This document shows, in pieces, positions 11,186 to 23,231 of a stretch of 64,000 nucleotides of DNA. The stretch comes from Euphorbia lathyris (Eukaryota > Streptophyta > Magnoliopsida > Malpighiales > Euphorbiaceae), in NCBI RefSeq assembly GCF_963576675.1, contig NC_088915.1, positions 30,037,501-30,101,500 of the forward strand. Direction: 5' to 3'. Positions within the stretch are counted from its first letter, which is position 1. Each line of letters starts with the position of its first letter. The notes under the pieces are model-generated. The model saw only the letters and a program-made list of their open reading frames with translations, did no database searches and was not told the DNA's origin. The translations under genes and the position numbers were made by a program.

Positions 11186-14100
11186 AAACCAAGGATTGAA
11201 AACCTCGCTCTTGAAGTGAGTCCTCTTCTATTAGTGGGAGGAAGAGTTATAGTTCAAGCTACCTGAGCTAACTGCTTTTCACTCGAATTAAACTTACTTC
11301 ACTGCTCTTAGATTAGAGCGAAAAAAGGGAGTCGACATCAAAACGGAACTTAACTTGCAATCTCAAGAGAGGGGTTCATATCCTCAAACTGAACCCCGTC
11401 TTACTCTCCAGCTTGTGTTCGCTAACTGAAATGATCTGTCATCCAAGCTAACTGCGCTTCTTTCCTAATCAGATTCTAGGGCGTTAGGATGTCCCCGTGG
11501 GGTCATCTGTCCCATCCTACTTTCTATCATAGCAGTGCACCATACTATACTTACCAAACCATGTTCTAAAGAAAGTATGTTTTCTGGAAACATAGTCTGT
11601 TTTGAGCGCCCATAGATATAGATAGCGAACCTCTTGAATAGCTTCCAATTAATGATTTAGAGGTAACCCTGGCTAGCCCGGATTCGTCTCAGACGCTTAC
11701 GAAGAAGTGCTCAGTCCTGACTCCGCCCTTGCTTTTTATCTTTCTTTTCATTCTTCAGCATCATTATCGAAAGTGGTTGTGACCCATCTAGTTTGCTAGA
11801 TCTCCTTGTAACAGGTCCAGGCTTCGGTTTATTTCCGGCTGTAGGCTGTGGAGCAATCACTCATAACAGGCACTTTAATTAGGTTATTATTTCCACTCAA
11901 GGAAAGAACAGCATGTTTAGGAGCAGTCCCTGAGTGAACAGCAACCAAACTCTGCCCAGAATTGGGGGATTTGGCCATGCTAGCCTCTGCAGAACACTCC
12001 TCCTCTACATACAGAATTTTATAGGGATCATCCATTCCCGACCACAGAGAGATCTGCATAAGCAGGCCCGGATTGAACTTATGTTATAAAATTAGAATAC
12101 TGCTGTCCAGAACCCAGATGAGTCTTATTCCCTCCCTGGATAGTCTGACCTGATCCAACCTCCCTCGCTAATGGAGAAGCAAACCGTGATGATCTACCCG
12201 ATCCAACCATCCTTTTTTGTTATGCCAGATTAGCCGACGTTATGCCCTTTTTTCGGATAGTTTTTTGGGATCCGACCCTCCTCAGTGTTGAATGTAGCCA
12301 GTTTCATTTTTCACTTTTATAGGGTCCTGGCGAATAAAGTACGGAACCGAGACAAGGATAAGAGCAAGTCGACGAATAAGGCAAAGGGATTGCTCATAGG
12401 TTTTTCTCCCTCGATCCATGTGAAAGTGACTCCTCTTGAGGGGCGTAGCGGTTTCGAAATTGAAAATCGAAATTGAAAAGAAGAAAAGACCTCTTCCTAA
12501 TAAGTATACCATGAGCTATACCACCGAACCCCTAGTCACACCCCAAAAACCATGAAATTCAAGAGTTCCGAATCGATTTGAACAAAAGTGTGATTAGGAG
12601 TAGAGAGGTTAGACAACACCGGTATTCTTCATCGTCGTTAGTCCTTGTAAATCGATGACTTTCTTCTCTTATGATAATACCAATTACTTTAGGGTCTACC
12701 GGAATTGAATAAGACTTCCAGGGTCTGTCTTGGACTGATTACTTGAGCCGGTAAGCAGTTCCAACCACACTTCCATTCACTCACGGAACAATAAAAGACT
12801 TGACATCACTCCTCACTCAACGAAGACGGAAAAGAAGGAAAGATTCTTTGATCCGCTAGACTGGAACTATAAGATAGCACTGGCTTAGGTACCAGCTCTT
12901 AGAGATTCTTTCCCTTACCGCAGATCTATTTTCACTATGCTCCACCGTTAGAGAAGAAAGGTGCAGCAGGAGCTATAGTCCCATAACCAAGCAGTCACAA
13001 AAGGGTAAGAACTTTTAGTTGTCCGATCCAATGCAACCTCATTCAATACTATGCTTTGAAACCTCTGAACAATTTGAAAGAAAGAAGCCCCCACTCTTCT
13101 ATGCTTTGAAGTGAAGGAGAGGAGGAATCACCAATAGACCTAGCCATTGAGGCAGTTTTCCCCGGTCAACGAGAAAGTTGTTGTAGATTTACGGGCATAG
13201 AGCGCTAGTTGTTCTATCTTTCTTTCGGGAGAGGTGGTTACGACCAGCTAGAATAGAATTTCGAGCTGCTAGAATGACTTCTTGTAGCTCTTTTCGCTCA
13301 CCTGCTAGAGAATGGGTTCCGACAGTTATTGTTATGGCTTTCCGGTCTTTTTGCTGCGAAAAATGGAAAGTCTTTCAAGCCAGAGGTGATTTCCGCCTGC
13401 TTGCTATGATGGTCGAGAGTGGTTTTAACTCGCACTTTTCTCACATTGAACGACTGGTATCAATCGAAGTAAACCTGAAGTGAATGGAAGAAATCATTCT
13501 AATTGCCGTCGTCTTTCTGCCGATGATTGATTCCGGAAAGCCTGAAGCCGAAACTTCCAATCCTGCTAATCCCGCAACTTCCAATCCTGCAACAGCAAAT
13601 ACTGAAATGGACAAAATGCCGGGGATTCGTGAAAGATGGGGATCAAACTCGGGACGAGAAAAGGCAAGAAAGAAGAAGAATCTCGATGGCGCAGGCGCTG
13701 TATAAAATGGAATTGTCGATTTCAGATCCTGAAAGAGGAGGTGAGAAAACTCCGCCGCGCCGGGCAGCATGCCCACTTTCAGAAATTCAACCATTGAGAC
13801 GAAAATAGATGAATAAATCGTTGATCTTCTCTCCTCGATTACCCGCATGAGAACGAGTTAGCGTAGCGGGCTTTCTTTCACCCCCTGGGAACTGATCCTC
13901 TTCTCCCACTCAATCGCCTACCCGTAATTATGTTCCCTTACCCTAGAGTACCTTACCCGTCACTCTCCTTCTTACATGATATCAAAGACGCAGTATGGCA
14001 TTTATAGAGGGGTTTACAACCAGTTCTTAGGTGGGATTACACACAGATAAGCGTTAACATGAGAAAAGAAGGGCTAAGGCAAGGCGTTCGACTCATCCTT

Positions 14101-16905
14101 TTTTAACTGGAAAATAACGACAAAGAGCACTCGCTGTAACAGACTCTTCTCTTTTGTTAGAATTTAATTGCTTAAGTGATGCTCGAAATCACTGATGCAT
14201 GAGTAGATCCTCAGTACACTCGCGGAAAGGAACCTATGCTCGCCTTTGGATACCTGGTTTCAATCATGGCTGCTTGAACTCCCTCTCGCTTTAGCTCGAG
14301 CTACTCCCTCCCTCTCGATCTGGAAACCAATCCTATGATAATAGGTCTATATGAACAACTACTGAAGTTGGCTTTCGATGACTACTTGCCTAAAGGATTG
14401 CTGTTACGGGCCTGCTTTCAAATTAGCTTGTCCTATAACCTGCTTGATAACGGACTTGATCACTGCCTTTGACTGGATAGGAATGAGTTCCCAACCTCAA
14501 CAGAATAAGCCGAAACCAGAGATCGATAAGAAGACTTTACCCCAATGCAGTCCTTTTAGAGAAGGCTTGGCGGGTAGGCGTACTCATTTTCTATATAAGA
14601 AAATATCTCTTTCCTTCACACAAGGTTTTGAATCCTTCTCTTATTCAATTCTTCTCATAAGGTATTTATTAGTAGCAATCTGTGAGTTAGTGCATTATCC
14701 TAGTAGCTTAGAAAACTCCTGCGCTAGGAGAAGCTAACATACCAAAAGGTGAAAGAGAAAAAGCTAAAGCTCGAGAAAGGCACTCGGTAAGGGCGGATAA
14801 AATGCTATCCCCGCCCTAACGGATCACTGAACTTGCTTGCCAGGTTTGCTTTCCTGCTTCCGGGATGAACTAGAGAAGTTTTCAAAGAAAGACGAGTGAG
14901 CTCTCAGCTGAAAGACAATTTCTGCGATTCTTTTTAAGGAATCCCGAGATGAGCTATTCTCTATGCGGAAGAAGAGGAATCGGAAGAATCCATAGTAAAT
15001 TAATCCAGAGAAGAGATAGGTGTTCTCTACGAGGAAGCAGCTCCTTATCTTATTCCTGATATGGGATTGGATTCCTCGTTTACTGAAATGAGAGAGAAGA
15101 TAGAACCTATCTTATTATACGCTATTTCAAGATAAGAGGAATGGGAAAGTCAAATCGAAGACAAAGTCGAAGACGAATATCACAACCTGCCAAGCACAAC
15201 CCCCAGAGGGAAGGACTGAGGGCTCGGGGACGCCCAACCTCCCAATCAGACAAAAGTGTACCCTTGGCCTCACATGAAGGATTTCCTTCTATAAGAGATA
15301 TGAGAAGTATAGTTCGCATACTAGCAAAGCTAGGAATAGGAAGCAATCAATAGAACTACCAATCTTAGTTTCAATCTTAGGGGAATCTTACTATCAATCT
15401 CAATCCATTGGTTGCCGAGATGCGATATGCCAACACCCCTTCCCAAAGCACATACCTCTTATAAAGGAGCTTAGAGCCAAGAGATGCTTAAACAGCAACC
15501 CAGTCTTCTTCTTCGATCCTCCATTCCCAGAAAATCCATTTGTTCCCCGGGAATCAAACTTGAGTCTGAAACTAGAGAAGGAGCGCTGCAAACAACCTAG
15601 AAGAAATGGGATCGAATTGCTCAGCTAAGACTTCACAATGCCCTCACCCTCTTCTATCCCTAGCTATGTCAAAAATTTCTCTCACAGTCTATAGTAGCGA
15701 TCTGAATCTTAATAAAGAATAAGTCAAGCTCTCTATCCACCGAGTTGCTGAGCTTTAGAACTGCCTGGCCAGCTATATCGCAAACTAACTTCAACTTAGA
15801 GCGATTGGACAGCTTTCACTTCGACCTGTGACGAAGACCTTCCATGGTGATCAGATCAAACCATAGGGACAGAGCTAAAAACAGCACGTGTCGGGTCAGT
15901 GTCTCGGTAGGCTCAGTCAGAGCAAGATCTGTGGCATAACTTGATCACAATACAAAAACCTGCCGTTTCCCTCATAGCGCTATCAGACTTAGGGATCAGT
16001 TTATCATCACTCAACACCCTTCCTTTCGGAGTCGTATACATACCGGTAATATACGTGATAGTTCGCTCGATCTGGCAACCTTTCTTTTGTCTAATCTAAG
16101 TTTAACACAAGGAACCTCTTGCTCTTAAGGATTTTTTCCCTGAGTGTAAGGTGTGGAAGTCGTAAAGATTTGACTGCTATGAACAATTCCCTTTTTAAGG
16201 CGGTATTTTTTTCCCTTAAATGGATTCGTAAGTACGTGCAGGAGGTGAGGATTTCTGGTGAATGATGATTTTGAATAGCCAACTTGAGTAGTAGAACAGG
16301 GTCGGCGGTTGAGTTAGGCGCTTTCGCTTTCTTGTACGTCCGTTGTTTGTTTGGCTAGGTCGGTGTCTTCGCGATTTCTCCTTAGTGAGAAGGTGTCTTA
16401 AATGTTATGGCCGGGCCAGGTTTCAAAAGTCTCGAAACAATGCGTTAGTTGCTATGGATTTATTTACACTTTTGAAGCAAGTGCATTTCTAGTTCTTCTG
16501 TGGAAGAAATGGAGCTAGAGTCATGGTTGACAATCGAGCTGGAAATCTTTCCTAATGTGGAAATTCTACTACTTTTGTTTGTACCTGCATCACTCTTCGA
16601 GCACAGCCGTCTTTACTATAGGCTTTCGTCTTTCTTTCCCGGACCAACCTTCTAAACCTACGACAGCAAAGGCATTAGGCCCGGACTCAAGGACAAGTTC
16701 CCCATCAGATCAAGGAGGCTTCCCTTTTGGGTTATTATATAGATGGCATGGCGAATCCCGTAGCAAGAGAGGTCGAGAGCAAGTCATGCTTTGATTATAC
16801 CACCCAAAGGTATCCACGTTGATCATATCCCTCACGGAACACTATCTAGAAGATAGGAAAACTTGATGAGAGGAGTGGAGGTTCACAAGAAATAATGTGA
16901 TGAGG
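11186..16905. other. No recognisable gene
   Basis: Mitochondrion-like intergenic DNA. Several open frames of 60-135 codons exist (for example 13441-13848 minus and 14378-14737 plus) but they overlap one another on opposite strands and carry no motif I recognise. Confidence 0.45.
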
Positions 16906-16909
16906 CGCA

Positions 16910-17545
16910 GCGCAGTCTTACAGCGGTTTGCACACTGGATTGGTGATTGTGGGCTGATTGACCTAGGGTTCACTGGTCCTCGTTTCACATTTTGGAAGGG
17001 GGGCCCAGCAGGAATTCAAATTCGCCTGGACCGTGCCCTAGCTAAGGTGGAATGACATTACTTGTATCCAGAAATTGTTGTTAAGCGCCTAACGCGGGTA
17101 TAAAAAAGATCATTGACCGATTCTAATAGACCTCAGTGGCTCTAAGGCACCGTCGGTTGCATCTAGGCCATTCAGATTTCAGGCTGCTTGGTTAACTCAG
17201 AAAGAGTTCAAACCGTTTGTGATGGATAACTGGAATAAAAGCATACCTCTCGTCGATGTGCTTAGGAACTTGTAAACCAAAGTTTCTGTGTGGAACAGAT
17301 CTGTGTTTGGCAATCTTCATCAGCAGGGAAAGAGAAGACTTATGGCAAGAATAGAAGGTATACAAAAAGCAAGAGCTTCAGCGGCTTCCTCGCATCTGTT
17401 TGGGCTGGAGCGGAAAATAAAAGTAAAAGCAAAATATAGAGAGGTCCTGCGTCAGGTCAGGAGGAAATTCTATGGTATCAGAAAGCTGCGAGGAATCATC
17501 CAGGAAGAGTTGCATAATCGGGCTCAACAGATAACATTCTAAATG
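16910..17545 (+). mobile_element. Plant L1-type LINE ORF2 fragment (endonuclease end to RT linker)
   Basis: The plus strand reads the last part of a LINE endonuclease domain (GDCGLIDLGFTGPRFTFWKGG, split by no gap, then IQIRLDRALA at about 17010-17040). After a stop and a short break it continues as the linker typical of plant L1 elements: FRFQAAWLTQKEFKPF near 17170-17220, WNRSVFGN at about 17290-17313, ARIEGIQKA and a Leu/Lys/Arg-rich helix. In-frame stops are present. It ends abruptly near 17545, before any reverse-transcriptase core. Confidence 0.75.
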
Positions 17546-18420
17546 GATACAGCTCTCAAACACCACACTGAAGCAATTAACTTGGCTTGGGGTAAAACGA
17601 TGCTGACTCTGCTGCGGGCGTCCCCTCCGACGGCCTATCTGCTACTTAGTCAACAGGCTCTGGTCCCGGATCAAGAAGGTCATCTACTGGAATTGCGCCT
17701 AGATATGCGTACAAAGGAATGCTGGCACTGGAAAGGAATTGGACTATATGATGGTGGGACAGGCTTTCCCCTATCCACGCTTGAGCTTAGAGCCATCCAC
17801 ACGGGTGGGGATATTAGGCTATATCGGAACAGGGAAAGATACTAGACGGAGTTGTGCTTTTCCCACCGATAAAGAATGACGAGCTCTAGCATCTCGAGCA
17901 ATTGCGTGATACTAAACCGTGAAGTGAAGGTGCATCAACAAATGCTAAGGAAAGGAGAAGGAAGGAAAGATTCCAACCAGCGTGTTCGAAGTCCAGAACA
18001 GCAGTGCTGGAGGCGCATGGGACCGGGACTTCTCGAGAGCGCGTCTCTCAACCAGGAGTGGTTAATCCCGAAGCATTCGGCATTGCTCCGAGTGAGGATC
18101 CTGGGGTGGCGCACTTGCCTCCGAATGCCCCTGCTGATCACAATGGTGTTATGATTTCAAATTTGAAATCTCATCCCATCATCATGCAGTTGACAACTTG
18201 GCCGAGACAGAGGAAAATCAAAGTAAAGGACGGTCACCGACTTCACCGATTTCAGACGGGACAGCCACTTTCAGACGGGACAGCCACTAAAAGATTTGCA
18301 TCAGCCAGTTGAGGGGGTCCATTCCGAAGGACAAGCAGGTTCTCCACCTCTTGCTTCGCCCACAAGCCCTAGTGCCTTTCAGGAGCAGGTTACAACTCAT
18401 ATAAGAAAGAAGAAAGCAGA
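17546..18420 (+). other. Unassigned stretch between two LINE pieces
   Basis: The stretch contains open frames of about 100 codons at 17543-17845 and 18004-18312 without a recognisable domain. An 18-base direct duplication (ttcagacgggacagccac) lies at about 18250-18287. Part may be ORF1 of the LINE that continues at 18423. Confidence 0.35.
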
Positions 18421-18422
18421 AG

Positions 18423-18653
18423 ATGGGTGTAAAGACCTGGAATAAGTTCGCTCGGCTTGGAGATCGTACTTCTCTCACGCTAGGAGTGGCTGGTGCACAA
18501 AGTAAGAAACGGAAACAAACTGAGCACTCCTCTCGGGTTCAACCTGTAGATGGTCATGGTCCAAAGAAAAGTAGATATGAGGCAATGGATCTGGATACTC
18601 CAAACACTACTGAAACGGCGGCGACTGGTTCCCAGTCCCGTCGAGCGCCATGA
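18423..18653 (+). pseudogene. LINE ORF1 C-terminal end
   Basis: An open frame of 76 codons, rich in Lys, Arg, Ser and Pro, lies directly before the endonuclease ORF2. Its last codons overlap the ORF2 start as ATGA at 18650-18653 (stop TGA at 18651-18653). That overlap is why I read it as the tail of the ORF1 nucleic-acid-binding protein. No zinc knuckle is visible in the part that remains. Confidence 0.55.
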
Positions 18654-19215
18654 AAACATTAAGCCGGGGGCTTGGGAACCCCCCGACAGTTCAATCTCTC
18701 ATCGATCTGGTGAGACTTGAAGATCCCGACGTTGTTTTCCTTATGGAGACTCGGATCCGGTCCCGAAAGGTGGATGACGTCAGAAGAATAACGAAGTTTA
18801 AGAATGGTTTATGTGTTGACCCTTGTGGCAAGAAGGGGGGTCAACGCATTGTTTTGGAAAGACGAGGTTGACTTACGCATTTTTTAGTATTCCACTGGCT
18901 TTGTGGATGCTGTGATTGAGAGTCACGATCCGGCTAAGCGTTGGCGTTTAACTGGATTTTATGGACATCCCAAAGCCTCGCAGAGAAAACATTCTTGGCA
19001 ACTCCTCAGAAGACTAAGCAACCAGTCAAACCTCCCATGGCTCTTTATCGGTGATTATAATGAAATTCTGCACATTAGTGAAACGACAGGGTCGGAAGAT
19101 GAAGATCGAGCACCGAGTGCGAGCCTTCAGAGAGGCGTTGGCAGACTGTACCCTACATGATCTTGGGTACATGGGACATGCTTTCAAATGGTCAAATCGA
19201 AGAAAGGGCTCTTTG
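18650..19215 (+). mobile_element. Plant L1-type LINE ORF2 endonuclease domain, truncated
   Basis: The frame begins ATGAAAACATT and reads RGLGNPPTVQSLIDL, then DVVFLMETR, the usual start of a plant LINE apurinic-type endonuclease, where the Glu of METR is a catalytic residue. After a frameshift near 18860 a second frame (18903-19160) continues RWRLTGFYGHP and LPWLFIGDYNEIL, where Asp and Asn belong to the active site. Another break near 19150 leads to a FKWSNRRKG-like end. The element stops at the edge of the mitochondrion-like tract. It overlaps in homology, though not in position, with the start of the fragment at 16910, so two LINE copies are represented. Confidence 0.8.
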
Positions 19216-19320
19216 AATTGAAGTGAGGGCCCAGTCTTCCTTCTCCTGCCCGGATTGATGCCTCTTATCACTTCCTTGATAAAGCAGCCTTTGCCACATT
19301 CCCATAGTCCGTCTAGCTCT

Positions 19321-19823
19321 CTCATATACATATTCAAATTTATGTGTATATAATCTTCAAAAATTAGTATGAATCCCATCCGTATGGTGGATATCTTTTT
19401 TTCTTCACCTTTTATATATATAACAAAATTACAATTTTACCCTTACTGTGAAGGTACTTTTATTTTTTAAATCTCACCACATAAATCTTAAATTCTTTCA
19501 AAAATACCATTACTTTCATATTAATTTCATCCACTAAAATTTATTTTTTACAATTTACTCTGTACAACTCACTTAAGCATATATTTCGTATAATCTCCAA
19601 TTAATTTCACCACTAAGACAAGAACTTAGCTTCTATATTTTATTTATAATATAAACAACTAATTAATCGATCATCTAAAATATTTATGACAATCTAATGT
19701 TGAGATATAAAGATTAAATTTTGTGGAGTTAAAGTAAGGTAAATATGTCACGTGCCATACATTAAGTGGGATACAGGTAAGGAGATAATGAATTTTCTTC
19801 TTTATTTATGTTGTATTGTATTA
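19321..19823. other. AT-rich nuclear intergenic DNA
   Basis: Composition changes abruptly to AT-rich just before this stretch. No gene or repeat is recognisable. Confidence 0.6.
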
Positions 19824-20027
19824 CACTATTACCAGTGCCCGCTATGGTTACTTTGTTTTTTACAAAGTACCGTTACTTGGTGTGGTTTTCACCATTAGAT
19901 GATAGAGCATAAAATTAATCCAATGGAGAAAACCACACCAAGTAACGGTACAACAACAACAACAAAGCCTTAGTCCCGAAATGATTCGGGGTCGGCTAAC
20001 ATGAACCATCATATAAAACCGTGAAAA

Positions 20028-22244
20028 TCAAGTCATGTCAGCGACACAGATTCGCTTCCTCCACTTCGTCCTATCCACTACCATATTTTCCTCAATTCCC
20101 AGTAAACTCATATCACTCTCGATCACCCTCCTCCAAGTTTGCTTAGGTCTTCCCCTACCCCTCACCACTACATCCATTTGCCACTCTTCGGTTCTCCTAA
20201 CCGGCGCATCAAGCGCTCTACGTCTCACATGGCCAAACCACCTTAGTCGGTTTTCTCTCATTTTATTCTCAATAGATGTGACCCCTACTTTTGTCCTAAT
20301 TATTTCATTACGCACCCGGTCCTTTCTCGTATGACCACACATCCATCTCAACATACGCATCTCCGCCACCGACATCTTATGGATGTGGCAGTGTTTCACT
20401 GCCCAACACTCCGTACCATATAACAATGCTGGTCTAATTGCCGTCCGGTAGAATTTTCCCTTCAATCTATTAGGCATGTCGGGATCACAAAGGAAACCCG
20501 TAGCACTCTTCCACTTCGACCAACCAGCTTTAATCCTATGAGCAACATCTCCATCTACTTCTCCATCCGTTTGGATAATAGATCCTAAATACCGGAAGCA
20601 ATCCGAGGCCTGAACAACTCTCCCATCTAAGGTGATTGTCCCTGCCTCCCTACTCCTATGGCCGCTAAACTTACACTCCAAATATTCTGTCTTACTTCGA
20701 CTCAACTTAAAGCCTCTAGATTCTAGAGTTTGTCTCCATAGTTCCAACTTCCTCTCCATTCCTTCTTTCGTCTCATCAACCAACACAATATCATCTGCAA
20801 ACAGCATGCACCATGGTATACCATCTTGAAGTGAACTTGTTAGTTCATCCATAACGATGGCAAAAAGAAATGGGCTTAGTGCGAAACCTTGATGCACTCC
20901 AATCGTAATAGGAAACTCTTCAGTCTTCCCAACACTAGTACGTACACTCGTGCATACTCCCTCGTACATGTCCTTTATGATGTCAATATATTTCCGCGAA
21001 ATGCCTTTCCTTATCAAGGCCCACCAAAGTACTTCTCTTGGTACCTTATCATATGCTTTCTCCAAGTCAATGAAAACCATATGCAAGTCTTTCTTCTTAT
21101 TTCGATAGTGCTCCATTAATTGTCTCATTAGATGAATGGCTTCCATAGTTGATCTTCCCGGCATAAAGCCAAATTGGTTTTCCGAGATCTTCATTGTCCT
21201 CCTTAGCCTTTGTTCGATCACTCGCTCCCAAAGTTTCACAGTGTGACTCATTAATTTGATTCCCCGATAGTTGGCACAATCTTGGACATCGCCTTTATTC
21301 TTATACAAAGGGATTAAGGTACTTTTCCTCCATTCTGATGGCATCTTATTGTTTCTCCAAATTTTGTTGAAGAACGTCGTCAACCATTCGATTGCTCTTT
21401 CTCCCAAACATCTCCAAATCTCAATAGGGATGCCATCAGGTCCTACTACTTTCTTCAACTTCATCTTACTTAATGCCATTTTGACTTCACCCTTTTGAAT
21501 TCTCCGCAGGCATTCATGATTTATCATATCGTGATGGATACTTATATCTCCAACATCTTGTTGGCGATCTCCATTAAATAAGTCATCAAAATAGGGCCTC
21601 CATCGTTCCTTGATATCCTTATCTCCAACTAGGACTTTCTGGTCCACATCCTTCACACATTTAACTTTTCCGAGATCTCGCGTCTTCCTATCTCTCATCC
21701 GAGCAATTCTATATATGTCTCTTTCCCCTTCTTTCGTATCCAATCTTGTATACAGATCCTGATTCACCTTTGATCTAGCATCTCGTATGACCTTCTTTAC
21801 TTCCCTTTTAGCCTCTTTGTATTTTTCGTAGTTCTCGTCACTCCTACATTTCCCCAATAGTTTATAGGATTCTCTCTTACTCTTTACTGCTTGTCGTACT
21901 TCTTCTGTCCACCAAGATGTGTCCTTACCCGGTGGCATGCTACCTTTAGATTCCCCTAGAACTTCCTTCGCTACTTCCATTATACTATGCTCCATCTTAT
22001 TCCATATCGAATCTATATCTGAATCCATATTGCAAGTCCAAATATCTTTTTTTGTCATCTCATCCACAAATTTTTGTTGATTCTCCCCTTGCAATTTCCA
22101 CCACTTAATCTTAGTCTCTACTTGTGGTGTTTGTTTTCTTATACATTTCCTACTTCGAAAATCTAGCACCACTACTCTATGTTGGGTTGTCGTACTCTCA
22201 CCAGGGATCACCTTACAAATCAATATAACTCTTTCTCCAAGCAC
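20028..22244 (-). CDS. RTE LINE reverse transcriptase (ORF, 738 aa)
   Basis: This is the reverse-transcriptase part of the RTE polyprotein, which copies the element RNA at the nicked target. In order the frame shows a charged linker, the RT fingers ([29 protein letters not shown]), [11 protein letters not shown], the catalytic block [28 protein letters not shown], the FADD catalytic centre ([13 protein letters not shown]) and a long C-terminal domain with conserved RYLGS and LYGTECW motifs. No internal stop occurs over 738 codons, so the insertion is young. The N-terminal end overlaps the endonuclease frame by about 32 bases in a different frame. The QHRVVVLDF near its start contains the endonuclease's final catalytic His, so the true protein was one fused frame. 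Confidence 0.9.
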   Translation of the reverse strand: MLGERVILICKVIPGESTTTQHRVVVLDFRSRKCIRKQTPQVETKIKWWKLQGENQQKFVDEMTKKDIWTCNMDSDIDSIWNKMEHSIMEVAKEVLGESKGSMPPGKDTSWWTEEVRQAVKSKRESYKLLGKCRSDENYEKYKEAKREVKKVIRDARSKVNQDLYTRLDTKEGERDIYRIARMRDRKTRDLGKVKCVKDVDQKVLVGDKDIKERWRPYFDDLFNGDRQQDVGDISIHHDMINHECLRRIQKGEVKMALSKMKLKKVVGPDGIPIEIWRCLGERAIEWLTTFFNKIWRNNKMPSEWRKSTLIPLYKNKGDVQDCANYRGIKLMSHTVKLWERVIEQRLRRTMKISENQFGFMPGRSTMEAIHLMRQLMEHYRNKKKDLHMVFIDLEKAYDKVPREVLWWALIRKGISRKYIDIIKDMYEGVCTSVRTSVGKTEEFPITIGVHQGFALSPFLFAIVMDELTSSLQDGIPWCMLFADDIVLVDETKEGMERKLELWRQTLESRGFKLSRSKTEYLECKFSGHRSREAGTITLDGRVVQASDCFRYLGSIIQTDGEVDGDVAHRIKAGWSKWKSATGFLCDPDMPNRLKGKFYRTAIRPALLYGTECWAVKHCHIHKMSVAEMRMLRWMCGHTRKDRVRNEIIRTKVGVTSIENKMRENRLRWFGHVRRRALDAPVRRTEEWQMDVVVRGRGRPKQTWRRVIESDMSLLGIEENMVVDRTKWRKRICVADMT

Positions 22245-22851
22245 TCCTTACTAAGAAGAAGTCAATTTGGCTCGCATTACCGCCACTCCGATAAGTCACT
22301 AAGTGGGATGTTCTCTTCGTAAACCATGTGTTCATGATACTCAAGTCATAGGCTGATGCGAATTCCAAAATATCATTTCCTGCTTCATTCTTATCTCCAA
22401 AACCATACCCTCCATGAACACTCTTAAACCCATCTCGCTTAGAACCCACGTGTCCATTGAGATCACCCCCCGGTACCATTTTTTCATCCCTAGGAACCTG
22501 TTGCACCACTTCCTCTAAGTCATCCCAAAAAGCTTGTCTTATAGACACATCTGATCCTATTTGTGGCGCATATGCACTAATGACATTCACAACCTCATCC
22601 CCTATCACTAGCTTAACACTCATAATTCTATCGCTCTTCCTAGACACCGCTACTACATCATCAATATACTCCCTATCAATAAGAATACCTACTCCATTTC
22701 TACCCTTATCCTTTCCTGAGTACCAAAGCTTATAACCCCAAGGAGCTATCTCTCTAGCCTTGGCTCCAACCCACTTGGTTTCTTGTAGGCACAATATATT
22801 TATTCTTCTCCTCTTCATAACATCTACAATTTCAGCTAATCTTCCTATCAA
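22213..22851 (-). CDS. RTE LINE endonuclease (212 aa)
   Basis: An apurinic/apyrimidinic-type endonuclease that nicks the target to prime reverse transcription. Visible motifs are LCLQETKW (catalytic Glu), [17 protein letters not shown] (Asp and Asn) and SQIDFFLVR (Asp). The first codons I count read [20 protein letters not shown], close to the usual RTE start; upstream in this frame there is a stop after only a few more residues, so the normal N-terminus is lost or shifted. The stop at its end, with the catalytic His lying in the next frame, shows a single frameshift near 22213-22244. Confidence 0.85.
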   Translation of the reverse strand: MIGRLAEIVDVMKRRRINILCLQETKWVGAKAREIAPWGYKLWYSGKDKGRNGVGILIDREYIDDVVAVSRKSDRIMSVKLVIGDEVVNVISAYAPQIGSDVSIRQAFWDDLEEVVQQVPRDEKMVPGGDLNGHVGSKRDGFKSVHGGYGFGDKNEAGNDILEFASAYDLSIMNTWFTKRTSHLVTYRSGGNASQIDFFLVRSAWRKSYIDL

Positions 22852-23231
22852 AGAACCTATGTACCATTACCGTGGACTAGCTTATTTACCCGCAACCCTT
22901 GCATATTTGACACCACCCCCGGGTCCTGGGGTGGCGCGCCGCTTCGGGGCGACGACCTAGCAACCCTTGCACATTTATCACTACACCCGGGTCTAGGAAG
23001 TGCAGCGCGTCGCTGAGTAGGGAACGCCCCAACGATATTTATATTATGGTTCATGTCATAAGATGTGGCTAAGTTTTACGCTGGCCGCCACAAACCTACC
23101 GCAACCCTCCTCCTTTGTCCGGGCTTGGGACCGGCTGTAAAGGCCACCAAGTGACCCTCACAGGCGGAGTTACACCAAGTAACGGTACTTTGTAAAAAAC
23201 AAAGTAATCATAGCGAACACCCACTATTACC

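Larger units (their letters stand above)
1..19320. other. Mitochondrion-like DNA tract (large NUMT or contig chimera)
   Basis: The first 19.3 kb differ sharply from the AT-rich DNA that follows: composition is more balanced, no long open frames occur, and the texture (short GC-rich clusters such as cttcgcttcg, scattered small inverted repeats) is that of angiosperm mitochondrial intergenic DNA. It also carries the cargo such genomes usually have: a mitovirus-type polymerase relic, a Copia fragment, LINE fragments and nuclear gene pieces. I found no intact mitochondrial gene, rRNA or tRNA. Composition changes between about 19240 and 19330. The assignment rests on texture and cargo, not on an alignment. 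Confidence 0.65.
19951..23171 (-). mobile_element. Near-complete RTE-clade LINE inserted in the MITE
   Basis: The minus-strand element is about 3.2 kb, the usual size of RTE elements. Perfect 16-bp duplications (ACACCAAGTAACGGTA) flank it at 19935-19950 and 23172-23187. The 3' end at 19951 is a short (TTG)n tail, typical of RTE, preceded by the gactaaggctt-type tail. Inside are an endonuclease frame and a reverse-transcriptase frame separated by one frame change, and a GC-rich 5' region (about 22860-23171). It sits in one arm of the MITE, so it arrived later. Confidence 0.9.
19834..23221. mobile_element. Mutator-type MITE (about 151 bp) split by a LINE
   Basis: The outer ends are inverted repeats: AGTGCCCGCTATGGTTAC... 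at the left and, read on the other strand, GGTGTTCGCTATGATTAC... at the right, both followed by tttgttttttacaaagtacc. A 10-bp direct duplication, CACTATTACC, flanks them at 19824-19833 and 23222-23231. Removing the LINE at 19951-23171 and one copy of its 16-bp duplication leaves about 151 bp that is almost one palindrome. A 9-10 bp duplication and long inverted ends fit the Mutator superfamily. Confidence 0.75.

Noticed and set aside
13441..13848. Overlapping open frames of 73-135 codons on both strands
   Set aside because: They cover the same DNA in opposite directions, have no motif I recognise, and lie in gene-poor mitochondrion-like sequence.
1..19320. Search for mitochondrial tRNA, rRNA and respiratory genes
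   Set aside because: No tRNA-like T-loop with matching stems and no conserved protein segment was found by eye; absence is not proven.
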